27,977 nt of DNA. Source: Termitomyces sp. T153 (taxonomy: Eukaryota; Basidiomycota; Agaricomycetes; Agaricales; Lyophyllaceae). The position numbers and the translations under genes are program-made. Shown here piece after piece: positions 9,622 to 19,286 of the stretch. The stretch spans positions 1-27,977 of the forward strand of contig JACKQL020000242.1 of the NCBI GenBank assembly GCA_018296165.2. The letters run 5' to 3'. The number at the start of each line of letters is the position of its first letter. Position 1 is the first letter of the stretch. The notes under the pieces were generated by a model. The model was given only the letters and a program-made list of their open reading frames with translations. It had not been told where the DNA came from and searched no databases.

Positions 9622-9989
9622 TGGGCTTCTACCACTGGCAAGCCACTATGCAGGGCTAAGAGGTGGGGGTAGGGTATGTTTACTACTCTACTCCATATTA
9701 TGATCTATTGTCCTTGTATTGCTGATTGTGTATTGTATCTTTGCAGATTAGACCTTTCCTCACATAGTCTGATATGGCATGTTTTGTGGCATGGTCACAT
9801 TGCAAAGTCCTGCAGCTGTGTTCACTATTGTAGGGGGGATCCTTCAAATTTGAGGTTTGGCCCATGTTCCAGCTGCATGTGTGTGTTGTGTTTGTCCTGA
9901 GTCTTCGTGTACATGGGCCTTCATGCCCCACGGTGTGTGGTCCTCACCTCACCTAACGTCTTCCTTTGTGTGGTGGTTTTTTCCTCTTC
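9622..9989 (-). other. LINE 3' untranslated region
   Basis: This is the non-coding stretch between the ORF2 stop (TAG at 9990-9992) and the tetranucleotide tail. Open frames on either strand here look like chance. In LINEs this region is what the reverse transcriptase recognises to begin copying. Confidence 0.55.
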
Positions 9990-12900
9990 CTATTCCGTTC
10001 CATCTGCCTCCTGACCTTCCTGTGTCCTGACCATCTCTTCCCCCACTGGGTTTTCATCCCACTCCTCTCTTTTCTCCATCTGTCTCCACCAACTCTCTTC
10101 CTCCTCCTCATTTTCTTCGTCATCTTTCTTTGGTGTGCCTTTTCTCTTACATTTTGTGCCCGTTTTTGTAAATGCCCCTGATTGCTCCAGGAACTTGGCC
10201 ATTGCCTCCAGTCCCTTTTTTGTTCCTAGCAGTATTCCCAACTCCAGTTGTTTGTCTGCCTTTCTGAGTATGTGTCAATGTTGTTTGTATTTGTCTGCCT
10301 TTCTGAGTATGTGTCAATGTTGTTTGTATTTGGCGCATTGCCTGATTATGTGTTCCCTTGTTTGGTGTCTTTCTCCACAGCGGCATCCTGTTGACTCATT
10401 AGGTATGAACTTAGCATAATACTCACCTATAAATGCATGTTTTGTTCGGCATTGCATGAGCCTGCTGAACACCTCTCTTGGAGTGTGCCATACATGTTCT
10501 CTCAGTTTCCACCTTGGCTTCATTCTGTTCACTATTGCAAAGCCCCCGGTTGGTGGTGTCTTCATCCACTCTCCTACCCATTTATCTAACGCCCATTCCT
10601 TGAGTGTTCTCTTAGCATTGGTGAGTCTTGTGTGGTCTTGTGTCCATTTTTCGGCCCCTTTCTTTGCTTCTTTGTCAGCTTTCTCATTTCCCTTTACCTC
10701 CTCGTGTCCAGGGCACCACTCTATACTAATTGTCCTATCCTGTTCCCCTCCAAGGAATCTATTGGCATAGTGCGTGATTCTGGTCATCTGAAGTTGGCCT
10801 GGTTTTGGTTTTGGTCTATAGGCTGATGTGACAGCTGCCGTATTGTCAGCATAAATGTGTATGTGTTTCACATGCCTTAGATTGTCTGTAATCTTGGCAG
10901 CTGTCTTCATCGCCTGCGCTATTTCTGTGAGTTCTGCATCATAGACTTCTGCTCTGTGTCTCAGTCCACCTCTGTCTGTAAAGATCTCATGTCCCATGTA
11001 GTAGCCTGCAATGCCCCATCTGACTATTTTGGTCCTCATTTCCTTGTCTTCTTCTCTTATCGATCCGTCTGAATAAACAATGATGTGAGTCTGATCCTTT
11101 TTGATCTCCTTCACCTTTTCATTGTGTTTTTTGGCTTCTTTGGCTTTCTTTCCTGTTTTGGGTGCTCCTGTGATCAGTAATCATCCACCATAATCTTTGG
11201 CTGTCTGGCACCAAGGGGGAGCAATGAATGGGTCTATGTTCTCTCCCCCTGTTGGGTTGAATGTCATTCTTGTTATCCTTTCAATTTGGTTTGGTTTGGC
11301 CCTCTTTTCTGCTTTGCTCGTTGCCTTTTTTGAAGGTAGTGGTGGGGGTCTTGTCATTTCCCTTCCTTATCTCCATGTCGCTGGCAATCTTTCGATGATT
11401 GGGTTAGTATACTTCAGTTTATGCAGCCTATGTGCATATCCTGCTAAGGTTAGTTCCAGTGTGATTTCCATTGGTGGAACAGCCATGTCTACTTCCAGTG
11501 CCTTGATCAGAGTGGTCCTGAACGCTCCTGCCATGTGTCTGAGAGCATCATTCTGTACCTTTGTCAGCCTTTCTGCATGCATCTTCTTACCACTCCACCA
11601 GCTCGGGCTTGCATATGTCATGATTGGGACTATGCAGGCCCTGTACATTGTCCTGAGCTGGTTCTGATTCAGTCCCTTGACTGTGTTCGCCAGCATGTGT
11701 GTGCCATTTATTGCATTCTTTGCCTTTTGTGTTACCTTTCTCACGTGCTGATTAAACGTTAGTTTCCTGTCCAGGTGTAGCCCCAGTATCCTTATCATAT
11801 CTGTGGCTTTGACTATTGTCTCCGACCCATCCGGCATAAGTAGTCTGATTGCTGGTGAATAGTCTCTGTCCTGCCACCATGAGTGGTGCATTAGCCCAGT
11901 TTTGTCTGGTTCTGTTGACAGTCCTACTTGAGTTAGCCATTCATTCACAAAAATAAAGTCACCTCTCGCTATCCTGACATTGACGTCTAATGACCTGGAT
12001 GACACCATTAGTGTGCCATCGTCAATATACATATGGAGCGTTGTGTCCATAGGATTGCTTTTCCCCATTGTTCTCTCTGTTGAGTTTCGTCTGTTTGCCT
12101 GACTTGTTTCCATGAGTTTGAGTATCTTGCTGCTGTATATTATTGATAAAATGGGGGAGACTGGTGATCCCTGAGGTATGCCATTCTTTACTGGTTTCAT
12201 CTCTCCCCTGCTGCCATCCAGGCAGACTGCTGCTTGTCTCTCACTGAGGAAAGAAGCTATCCATTTTATGATTGGCAGCGGGATGTTTTTCCATCTCATT
12301 TCTCATAACAGCCGGGCATGGTTAATGTTGTCAAAGAACCCTGAGATGTCAAATGTGAGTACTGTTGTTACCTTCCCATGGTTTCTCACTGCTTGAATGT
12401 CTTCAATGTGTGTGAGTAGTGCATCGTTAGTCAAGCTGCTCAGTCTTCCTCCAAACTGGGTTGGTGGGACTAGGTCATCTCGTCCAACCATATAGCTTAA
12501 CCTTCTTGCAATAATGCTTTCAAGTACCTTCCCTGGGCATTCCAACAGCTGGATAAGCCTGTATGCTTTTGGTTCTGAGTAGTTGGGTTTCTGTGGCTTC
12601 CTCAGTGCTACTGCTATTGCTTTCCACCATGGTCACAGGTGATGTCCTGATTCTACACAATGGTGCATCAGTGCAAAAATAGTGTCTTCCTCCACTTTCC
12701 ATGCCCATCTCACTGTTGAGAATGGTTGTTGACTGACTCCTGGTGCCTTTTTTGTGCTGTGTTGGAATATTGCTTCTTGTACTTCACCTCTGGACAATCA
12801 CACATGTTCAATGTCTTGTTCCTATTGGTGTATCAGATCCGGTTCATCATTGTTTACCAGCTCTGGGGGTGGTTTGAACAGTGCATCATGTAGCGCATCA

Positions 12901-14183
12901 CATTTATCCCCATGTTCAATCGCTGAGGTCCCATCCCATCTCTTGATCACCAGTGAGTGATAGTTTCTTGTGCCTTTGGTCCAACCTCTCAGGTCCCACA
13001 TCTTTTCTGGCGTGGTCTCTTCTAGCGTGTTATTAATCCAACTTGTTTTCTCGTGCTTGTATAACCACCTAAAATAATTAGTCGTTCTCCTTATCTCATG
13101 GTTGATATCCTTGCTTTGTGAGCCCCATCTCTCTACATGGGCTCATTGTTCTTCCCTGAGTGTCATCCTTCTGCTGTTTGCTTCCGTGAGGGCCACTGTC
13201 CACCAGGGTCTGGCTTTGCCTAGCAGTTTCCTCTCCTTTGCTGTTGTCATTGTTGCTGTCTTCATGGCCTCTGTGATGAGTTCCATGTCTCTGTCTAATT
13301 CCTCTAGCATGCGGTGAGTATTTAATTCACAGAGTCTTTCCCACCTCATTATGTTGCAATCCATCTCTTTTGTGAATGCTGCCTTCCATTCTTCTGGCTT
13401 TGTGTCTTTAAAGTTGTACCTACACCCTGTCACATTCTCCACTTCAGCCATGCCATGGTCAATTGTCCATCTAAGTGCAAAGTGGTCTGACCCACATGCT
13501 AGACTTGGGTCAATTGCCCATTCTCTTGTAGCATCTAACCTTAGAGCCTCCCTGTTCGCCCATGTAAGGTCTATTACTGATGTTGCTCCCCTTTGGTGGT
13601 GTTCATGGTATGTGCATTCCCCTTTTTCATTGAGTAGCATGTAGTTGTTGTCCTGTAGCCATTCAACTAGTCTTTGTGTTTTCTCCATTGGGTGTGCCTC
13701 GCCTTTGCTCCACATAGGGTGGTGCTGGTTCCAGTCTCCACTGATGATGACCAGTTCATCCTTTGGTAGGTCAAGCATCTGTATCTGGTCTAATGCATCC
13801 TCTTGTGTCTGCTCTTGGCTCCTAGGTTGGCTGTAGATGTTGACTATGGTGACTGTCAGAAAGTTAGCTTGTGCTATGTCTAGCACCTGTATGTCAAGGT
13901 CCTCTGCTATGTCTGATCTGAGCGTTACCATAAAATCTTGTCATCTTTTCATGTATGCCATGACTCTCAGTCTTCTGTCTGCAGGTATGTTCATTGTGGG
14001 TGGTATTGGTGTCCATGCTCCTAGTGCCACTGGACCCCTTTGTTCGTTTCCTATTTTGCCCCACCAGGGCTCTGTAACTAGAATTATGTCAAATTTATCT
14101 ATAAATGTGTTTAGCATCATGTGGCACACCACATTGCTGCGGTTTGCATTCAGCTGTGCAATTCTTATGGGTTTAGTTTTCAT
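9990..14183 (-). pseudogene. LINE ORF2: endonuclease, reverse transcriptase, RNase H; about 10 in-frame stops
   Basis: The frame opens at ATG 14183 (IRIAQLNANRSN) and stays open in one frame to 9990 apart from stops at 13941, 13143, 12822 (TAG), 12798, 12633, 12303, 11367 (TAA), 11181, 10314 and 10275; all others are TGA. The APE endonuclease shows VTEPWWG, GDWNQHHPMW, SVIDLTW and SDHF. RT shows FDISGFFDNI, GIPQGSPVSP and MYIDD (near 12020), so its catalytic aspartates remain. RNase H (about 11070-10620) keeps VYSDGS, DAELTEI, YADNTAAV and KADKEAK. A CRCG...H....C finger follows, then LLGTKKG and SGAF motifs typical of fungal LINE C-termini and a charged Glu/Lys-rich end. ORF2 protein would nick the target and copy the RNA there. 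No indel disrupts about 4.2 kb except an in-frame 39-bp duplication at 10251-10328. Confidence 0.9.
10251..10332 (-). repeat. 39-bp tandem duplication inside LINE ORF2
   Basis: Two exact 39-bp units (10251-10289 and 10290-10328) plus four further bases repeat the same sequence. Since 39 is 13 codons, ORF2 frame is kept. Each unit carries one TGA, read between KYKQH and HILRKAD. Confidence 0.88.
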
Positions 14184-16034
14184 ATTAATGGGATGTTACC
14201 ATGATTCGCATGTCCTGTAACCTCTTGTCCCTCCATTGCCATGTCCGCCCAGCTCTCATTTTCCTCCTCATTTAGCAGGTTCTCGAGTGCCATGAACTGG
14301 TTAGTACTTTTCTCTGGCTGTGCACTTGTCATGCCTGCATTTGTTTTGGCCTTGCTGTTTTTCCCTCCTATGTTGGTATTTTGTCATTGATTTCATCCTG
14401 TCCGCTTTTTCCTTTGGCCCTTTTTCCCTCCTTTCCAGCATACCTGCCCTCCATTACTTTTCGTCCCCCTCTCTTACCTCTCACCCAAGCTCCCCCAACC
14501 ATCTGTCCTTCCTCTCTCTCTGTGGTGATCATCTGGTAACGTTTCCTCTCTGGGCAGTTCCCTTCTGTTGCTGAGTGCCATCCTCCGCAGTTGACGCATT
14601 TGGTGTCATTTTCCATTTCCCTCGTCATCCCTTCCATTCCTCCATTCTCATTGTTCTCATGCATCATACTTCCGTGTCTGGCTTCCATTTCACTGTGCGT
14701 TCCAGCACAGATTCTGCATCTGGTTGGGTTCTTGCATTTCGATACGTGATGGCCGAGCAACCAGCAATTGTTGCATTGCAGGACTGGGAGTCTGTCGGCG
14801 TGGTATATGGTTTCACAAAACCTTGTGTACATTGCTATGTATTTGATCACTAGTACAGCTTTTGCGTCCTCTTCCTTGGCAAATTCCAGTACTACCAAGG
14901 AGTAGTCCTTTCCTCGCAGATCTGCTTTAGCCCTCATTCACCTTGGCTTACCCATCAACATTACCTTCGACATGACTGGGTTGAATCTCTTGATTTCCTC
15001 CAGAAGATCTTCAGGGGTGTTGAGGCTATTCTTGCCATCTCTCTCTGTCCAGATGCCATTTATCCTGACCTTGTACCTCCTTCATCCATGATCATTTCAA
15101 TTGTGTGGGCTGGCACCCCAAAGATGTCAACAAATTCTTCTGCATGCTGGCATAATTCTTTGCCTTTCTGGTCCTTGCGTAGCATTATGATGATGTTTTG
15201 GTTATGGTTGTAGTGTGCTGAGGCAACGCAAAGGTGCTTTGCATTTTGGGACTGTGCTAGATGGTCATTTATGGCGTTTATAATGTGACATGGGTTAAAG
15301 TGGTTGGGGTCAACTTTCTCCTCCCTTGGAATAATGATGAGGCGTGCTGGATGGTATTGGTCTCTTGGGGAGTGAGGTTTGGTCTGTTGGCTTAGTGTTG
15401 CAGGCCTGGTCAGTTGTGGGTTGTTTTTGGTGGGTTGGTATGTTGGTCCTGACACAATGACTGTCTTTACCCCTGGTATCTCTGTCGGATAGCTTCAATT
15501 CTCCCTGTTATGTTTCAGTTTTGTTTCCTGGTTTGCCATCAGTGAGTTGACTGCCTTGGCTAGCTCTTTGACTGTGGAACGTAACTCTGCGGTTTCCTGT
15601 AGTGCGCGCGAGGAATTAGCATTGCTAGTATTGCATTGCTTCTCACCTGCCACAATGATCTCTGGCAATAGTTTCTTGGTGACAGCTAGCGCAGCTTCAA
15701 GTGTGCGTGTGCTCCATATGTGGTGGTCCAAGAACCTTTGTAGTTCCCTCCTTAAATTTTCAAGTTGGTATGCTATGATGGTTTCTGCCTCCGCTGATGT
15801 CTGTCCCTCCATATCCTTGTCTGACTCCATCTCAGGCATCTCCACTGTTTGTGTCCTTGGTCTCGTCGGTGTTCTTGGTTCTTGATTGGTCTGTTGTCTG
15901 AACACGTTCATGTCTCGCTGTTTGTGTTTGCCTGGAATGGCTTTCGTGGGCAATGCATGTATGTGTGTTCCATTGTGTCCTCCCGGGGGCCCTACCCCCA
16001 CTCTGGTTTGTTTTATTGTACTCTCGCCATACAT
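14180..16034 (-). pseudogene. LINE ORF1 (Gag-like RNA-binding protein), frameshifted
   Basis: It is read from the minus strand, with a likely start at ATG 16034 or 15911. The N-terminal part is Pro/Thr/Arg-rich, followed by a helical, probably coiled-coil segment (QLENLRRELQRFLDHH; ETAELRSTVKELAKAV). After a TGA (15495) come a Pro-rich segment and a conserved region with NPCHIINAIND and AEEFVDIFG. Frame shifts near 15075. The next frame holds RINGIWTERDG and, past a TGA just before 14937, three zinc knuckles: CX2CX4HX4C (14734-14775), CX2CX3HX6H (14674-14718) and CX2CX3HX6C (14554-14598). A second shift near 14375 leads to an acidic end (ENLLNEEENESWADMAMEG), typical of fungal LINE ORF1, stopping at TGA 14180-14182. 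ORF1 would coat the element RNA. The stop overlaps the ORF2 start. Confidence 0.82.
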
Positions 16035-16145
16035 CCATGCTACGTTGACTGTTTTTCCCCTACACCTTACAGCGAATGGGAATGATTCGCAGAACAAGGG
16101 TAGGGAAATCCTGTTCACCGAGTTTTGGTTTGAGAGTAAGAGCAC
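16035..16145 (-). other. LINE 5' leader
   Basis: This lies between the right target-site duplication and the first ATG of ORF1 and is open in the ORF1 frame without an ATG. It probably contains the internal promoter that LINEs need, but I see no diagnostic motif. Confidence 0.45.
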
Positions 16146-16158
16146 TAAATTTTGTAGA
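16146..16158 (+). repeat. Target-site duplication of the LINE, right copy
   Basis: TAAATTTTGTAGA is identical to 9591-9603 at all 13 positions and abuts the 5' end of the minus-strand LINE. Confidence 0.88.
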
Positions 16159-16340
16159 TATAGTCCTGGATGTAGCCCTCAATATCCTGAGTGGTCTAGA
16201 GGGTATGAACGTAATTCATTCTGCCATGTCAGGTACACTTCATATTGATACACGTGTCATGCATACACACAGTGAACAGCCCTTCACCACTCCTGAATTT
16301 GAAAACAAATTTGAAATATGTACTACAAAGGCAGCCATAA
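16150..16340 (+). repeat. Diverged direct repeat, right copy
   Basis: It is collinear with about 9085-9290 on the far side of the LINE. Its first bases overlap the right target-site duplication. With the LINE removed, the two copies would lie about 500 bp apart in the same direction, so the locus held a duplicated segment before the LINE arrived. Confidence 0.45.
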
Positions 16341-16924
16341 CCATCTGATGACATATCTCCATTATGCAAAACAACAGTGAAACGAGGTGAGTCCAGTTGA
16401 TGCACTCTAGATTTCCCAGATGTATATTTGGAGCTGATCTGAGTTTGCTGCGCCTTGCATGGTCGATGTCTTCTCTTGAAAGATATGTCGATTGCCGACA
16501 ACATTTCTCCTTGAATTGTACAAAGGTTGGGTTGGGTGGAAGCATATGTATGGCTGTTGAGGCTTTACAAGTAGTTTGATAAGATTTCTGAGTGACGGTA
16601 TACATTGACAGGACTCCGAATCCATTTCATTGACCCGGACACAATGGTTTTCTGTGTAAACCTTGGACTATCCCTGAATCGCTATCCCTATTCTTCACTG
16701 TTTCTATTTGTACTTGTCATGCTCACAAAGGACTTACATTTGATGGTGGGACTCTGGGGTCTCTGTGTGCACTGTCAATCAAGCTATGCCATTGTATATA
16801 CCATTGTTCCCATTCCTGAGCCTCCAAATCAGCATCGATCATCTGATGTGGAAAACTCAACTCTCATTGTGTCTTCTCCTCTTGGCTTGTGGACGTGCAA
16901 GCACATATTGTGGGTGTTGACCCC
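16159..16924. other. Gene-free stretch between the LINE and gypsy-2
   Basis: No recognisable gene is present. It begins with the right copy of the diverged repeat. The plus-strand reading DVALNILSGLEGMNVIHSAMSG looks faintly like the helix and HxD-loop region of a protein kinase, but this is far too weak to call. The remainder up to about 16925 shows no family features. Confidence 0.45.
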
Positions 16925-17836
16925 TCAGAGCTCCACAGCCTCTCCAACACCTATATCTCTAATCAGGGGCCACAATTTGTAGCAGACTTCACCAGGGAAC
17001 TCTACCAACTACTCAGTATGAAGCTGCACACCTCCACTGCCTACCACCTGCAGTCTGACAGCCAGACCCAATGCATAAACTAGGAGTTGGAGCAGTACCT
17101 CTGCCTCTTCTGCAATAAGTGCTAGGATGACTGGGACAAACTCCTCCCTAATGTTGAGTTCCAATACAACAACCATGTTTACACTTCCACCCAATTTTCC
17201 CCATTCTTCCTTGACACTGGACAACACCAATGCATGGGCTTTGAAACCTGGGCCCAGCCCTTGGAGAATGAAGCAGTAAACAAGTTTGTGGACTGGGTGA
17301 AGAAGTCACAGCAGGAGGCCCAAGTGGCTCTGGCAAAGGCAAAGGATGACATGGCACAATACAATAACCATAGAAGGACCCTGGGGCACAAATACCAGCC
17401 TGGGGATTGAGTTTACCAGGATGCCTCCAACATTAGGACTACCCAACCTTCAAAAAAGCTGTTGCACTGCAAATTGGGACCTTTTATAGTGGAACAACAA
17501 GTAGGGCCCCTAGCCTACTGACTCTGGCTCTCCATTGGAATGTGCCAGCTTCATCTAGTGTTCAACATGGTCAAACTGACTCTGGTCCCAAATCATCCTA
17601 TTCTGGAGCAATATCTGCCCACCCCACCACTGGAGGTGGTGGTTGACAACAATGAGGAGTACAAGGTGGAGGAAATCCTAGATAGTTGTCTATTCCAGCA
17701 ACAGCTACAATACAAGGTGGAGTGGAAGGGCTACAAGATCAAGGATATTTCCTGGGAATCACAGGGGAACATACATGCCCTGGAGCTCATCAAGAAGTTC
17801 CACAGGAAACACCCAGATGCTTCATGCAATATATGA
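16925..17836 (+). pseudogene. pol: gypsy-2 integrase C-terminal half with chromodomain
   Basis: A single frame reads the second half of the integrase core (ISNQGPQFVADFTREL, then TSTAYHLQSDSQTQCIN), FQYNNHVYTSTQFSPFF, a GPY/F module (KLGPFIVEQQVGPLAY, then LHLVFNMVKLTLV) and a chromodomain (17660-17815: YKVEEILDS, then YKVEWKGY, then SWES). Stops lie at 17081 (TAG), 17126 (TAG), 17408 (TGA) and 17519 (TGA). By family comparison the second catalytic Asp has become Asn (SNQG for SDRG) and the Glu in the HPQ..GQTER-type motif is also changed, so the enzyme would be dead even without stops. The first catalytic Asp and the zinc domain are missing. No indel is needed to read it. Confidence 0.85.
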
Positions 17837-17922
17837 GGAATCTACCCTATTATACCAGGGGACAGGGCAATCAGGAACTTTATTTACTTTGCACATTGAG
17901 ATGCCACATGCTAGAGGGGGAG

Positions 17923-18293
17923 TGATGTCAGGAGACTTCCATTTCCAGGCTCTGTAACTTGTTCCAGTGTCTCTGCAGCTTGTTTGATGTCTCTGGGGCT
18001 TGTTCCAGAACCCCAGAGATCTCTGGAGATTTGTGGAACTTTCTATATTACCTCACCAATCATTGTTCTAGGGTTAGGGCTAGCTCTGGCCTTTTGTACA
18101 GCCATTCCCATGCCTCCACTGCCCACTAATGTGCTGCACCAAGCAGTAGGGATCCTTAGACTTGTTCTCTTCAGATTATCCTCTGCTAAGTAATTAGTTA
18201 CTAATTGTATTATCATCTACTTGCTACTATACTTTGGCTTTCCTTCTGCTAGGTGTGTGACTCAGATCTGCTGTCCTAGAGGTTGTCCTTACA
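17923..18293 (+). repeat. Candidate 3' LTR of gypsy-2
   Basis: It starts TGATGTCAGGAGAC right after the purine tract AGAGGGGGA, which is where a 3' LTR begins in related elements. A plausible end is CCTTACA at 18293. There is no partner LTR in the window, so the right boundary is a guess. Confidence 0.4.
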
Positions 18294-19286
18294 TAAGCCA
18301 GAGATGGGAGTCCTTGGTGGTGTAGCAAGGGGAAGTTCTGGAGTTGGGGATTGTTGTTGTAGTGGACTCAATAGGGTGCAGTGTTATGTGCCACCTATGC
18401 TACTGATGAGTTAGCATAGAGGTGGAGATACTTTCTTGGGATTTGGTTTGCTCATTCTTGTGGTCTGTCAACCTCTGAGTATGAGGGGGTTGATGGAGTT
18501 ATTTTGAGGGTGGATGGTGTCCAGAAGTTTGTGCCTTAGTGGAGGCATGTTTGGGTAGGGATTTGCTGAGCTCTGGAGTATTGCATTTTGTTGGAGACAT
18601 GCTTGGTTAGGGGTTTCCTGTGCTCCAGAGTATTGGTGGTGGGGTGGCAGGGTTCTAAGATGACCAGTCTTGGTGGGTTTCCTTGGTCTGGGGTTGGGGT
18701 TTGCAGGTTTAGACATGCTACATGACATTCCATCTCATTCCTGGCCAAAGGTAAGTCCAGAGATGGGTGGAGAAGTCTTACATATCTCTGGCATCCTTGG
18801 GACTTGGAAGGACAAGTATGTTTGGGGTCCAAGGCATGTATTCACCCTTCTTGGAGTAGGGGTTGGTGGTCTGGAGACAATGTGGAGGTTGAGTGGTGGA
18901 AGATTCTTGGTGGGGTTGCTTCTGGGTGAAGTGCTGAGTGGGGAGGGATTTGGAGTTGCCATTCTGTAGTTTTGTCTTCTCTGGGAGTAGGAGCTAGTGG
19001 TCTGGAGGCAATGCAAGGGGCAGGTCCATATAGAGACATATATATATAGTGTGTCCTACATGACAGCAGAGCATGCTTTAGATTGTATCCTACATTACTG
19101 GCAGAGTCTGCTACACTATAGTGGAATCCCCACAATGTAGTGTGTTATACAGGTGCCGTGGAGGCTATACATTGTGCCATATTATACATATCCAGTATAG
19201 TCCTTTGACCAGAATATGGAGCCTGCTAATTACTACCAGGTCTGTTGCAATTACATTTAACAGTAACCAGCCCCACTCAACATTAA
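18294..19286. other. Unclassified G/T-rich stretch with degenerate repeats
   Basis: The plus strand is rich in G and T (many TGG and GGTT). Minus-strand open frames here are Pro/Thr/His-rich and follow from that composition, so I do not call them genes. It contains a 52-bp tandem pair (18541-18644), a dispersed 30-bp pair 131 bp apart (18853 and 18984, four transitions) and a short TATATATA run near 19040. I recognise no protein. Confidence 0.45.
18541..18644 (+). repeat. Degenerate 52-bp tandem pair
   Basis: GGAGGCATGTTTGGGTAGGG and GGAGACATGCTTGGTTAGGG begin successive 52-bp units, and both continue to a CT(C/T)(T/C)(G/A)GAGTATTG block. Differences are mostly transitions. Confidence 0.55.

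Larger units (their letters stand above)
9604..16145 (-). mobile_element. Full-length Tad1/I-like non-LTR retrotransposon (LINE), minus strand
   Basis: The element is 6.5 kb, flanked by a perfect 13-bp target-site duplication. On the minus strand it shows a short 5' leader, ORF1 with three zinc knuckles, and ORF2 with an APE-type endonuclease, reverse transcriptase, RNase H and a C-terminal Cys/His finger, then a 3' region of about 390 bp ending in four-base repeats. Presence of RNase H and the two-ORF plan match fungal Tad1 elements. Both ORFs are broken, ORF2 only by stops and ORF1 by two frameshifts and stops. Exact preservation of both ends suggests it inserted whole rather than 5'-truncated. 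Confidence 0.92.
16925..18293 (+). mobile_element. gypsy-2: 5'-truncated chromodomain gypsy relic
   Basis: Only the 3' part of the element remains: the integrase core from just before its second catalytic position, the GPY/F module, the chromodomain, a purine-rich primer tract (17913-17921) and a probable 3' LTR. The integrase type differs from gypsy-1 (SNQGPQFVADFTRELYQLL versus SDCDSYFMSTFW), so it is a separate lineage. There is no trace of gag, RT or a 5' LTR. Confidence 0.75.

Noticed and set aside
10147..10386. Minus-strand frame with a repeated QIQTTLTHTQKGR unit
   Set aside because: It is an out-of-frame reading of the 39-bp ORF2 duplication; the real frame carries the LINE C-terminal motifs.
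9676..10419. Plus-strand open frames rich in Phe, Leu, Ser and Cys
   Set aside because: They are antisense to the LINE ORF2 end and 3' region, where conserved LINE motifs are on the minus strand.
12520..12708. Separate minus-strand open frame in the LINE RT region
   Set aside because: It is out of frame with ORF2, which reads coherently through the same bases with stops only.
16160..16230. Faint protein-kinase likeness (NVIHSAMSG) in the right diverged repeat
   Set aside because: Catalytic Asp and Asn are not where they should be, and the left copy does not support the reading.
18468..19135. Overlapping Pro/His/Thr-rich minus-strand frames as a possible gene
   Set aside because: They follow from the G/T-skewed plus strand and its repeats; no frame is preferred and no motif is seen.
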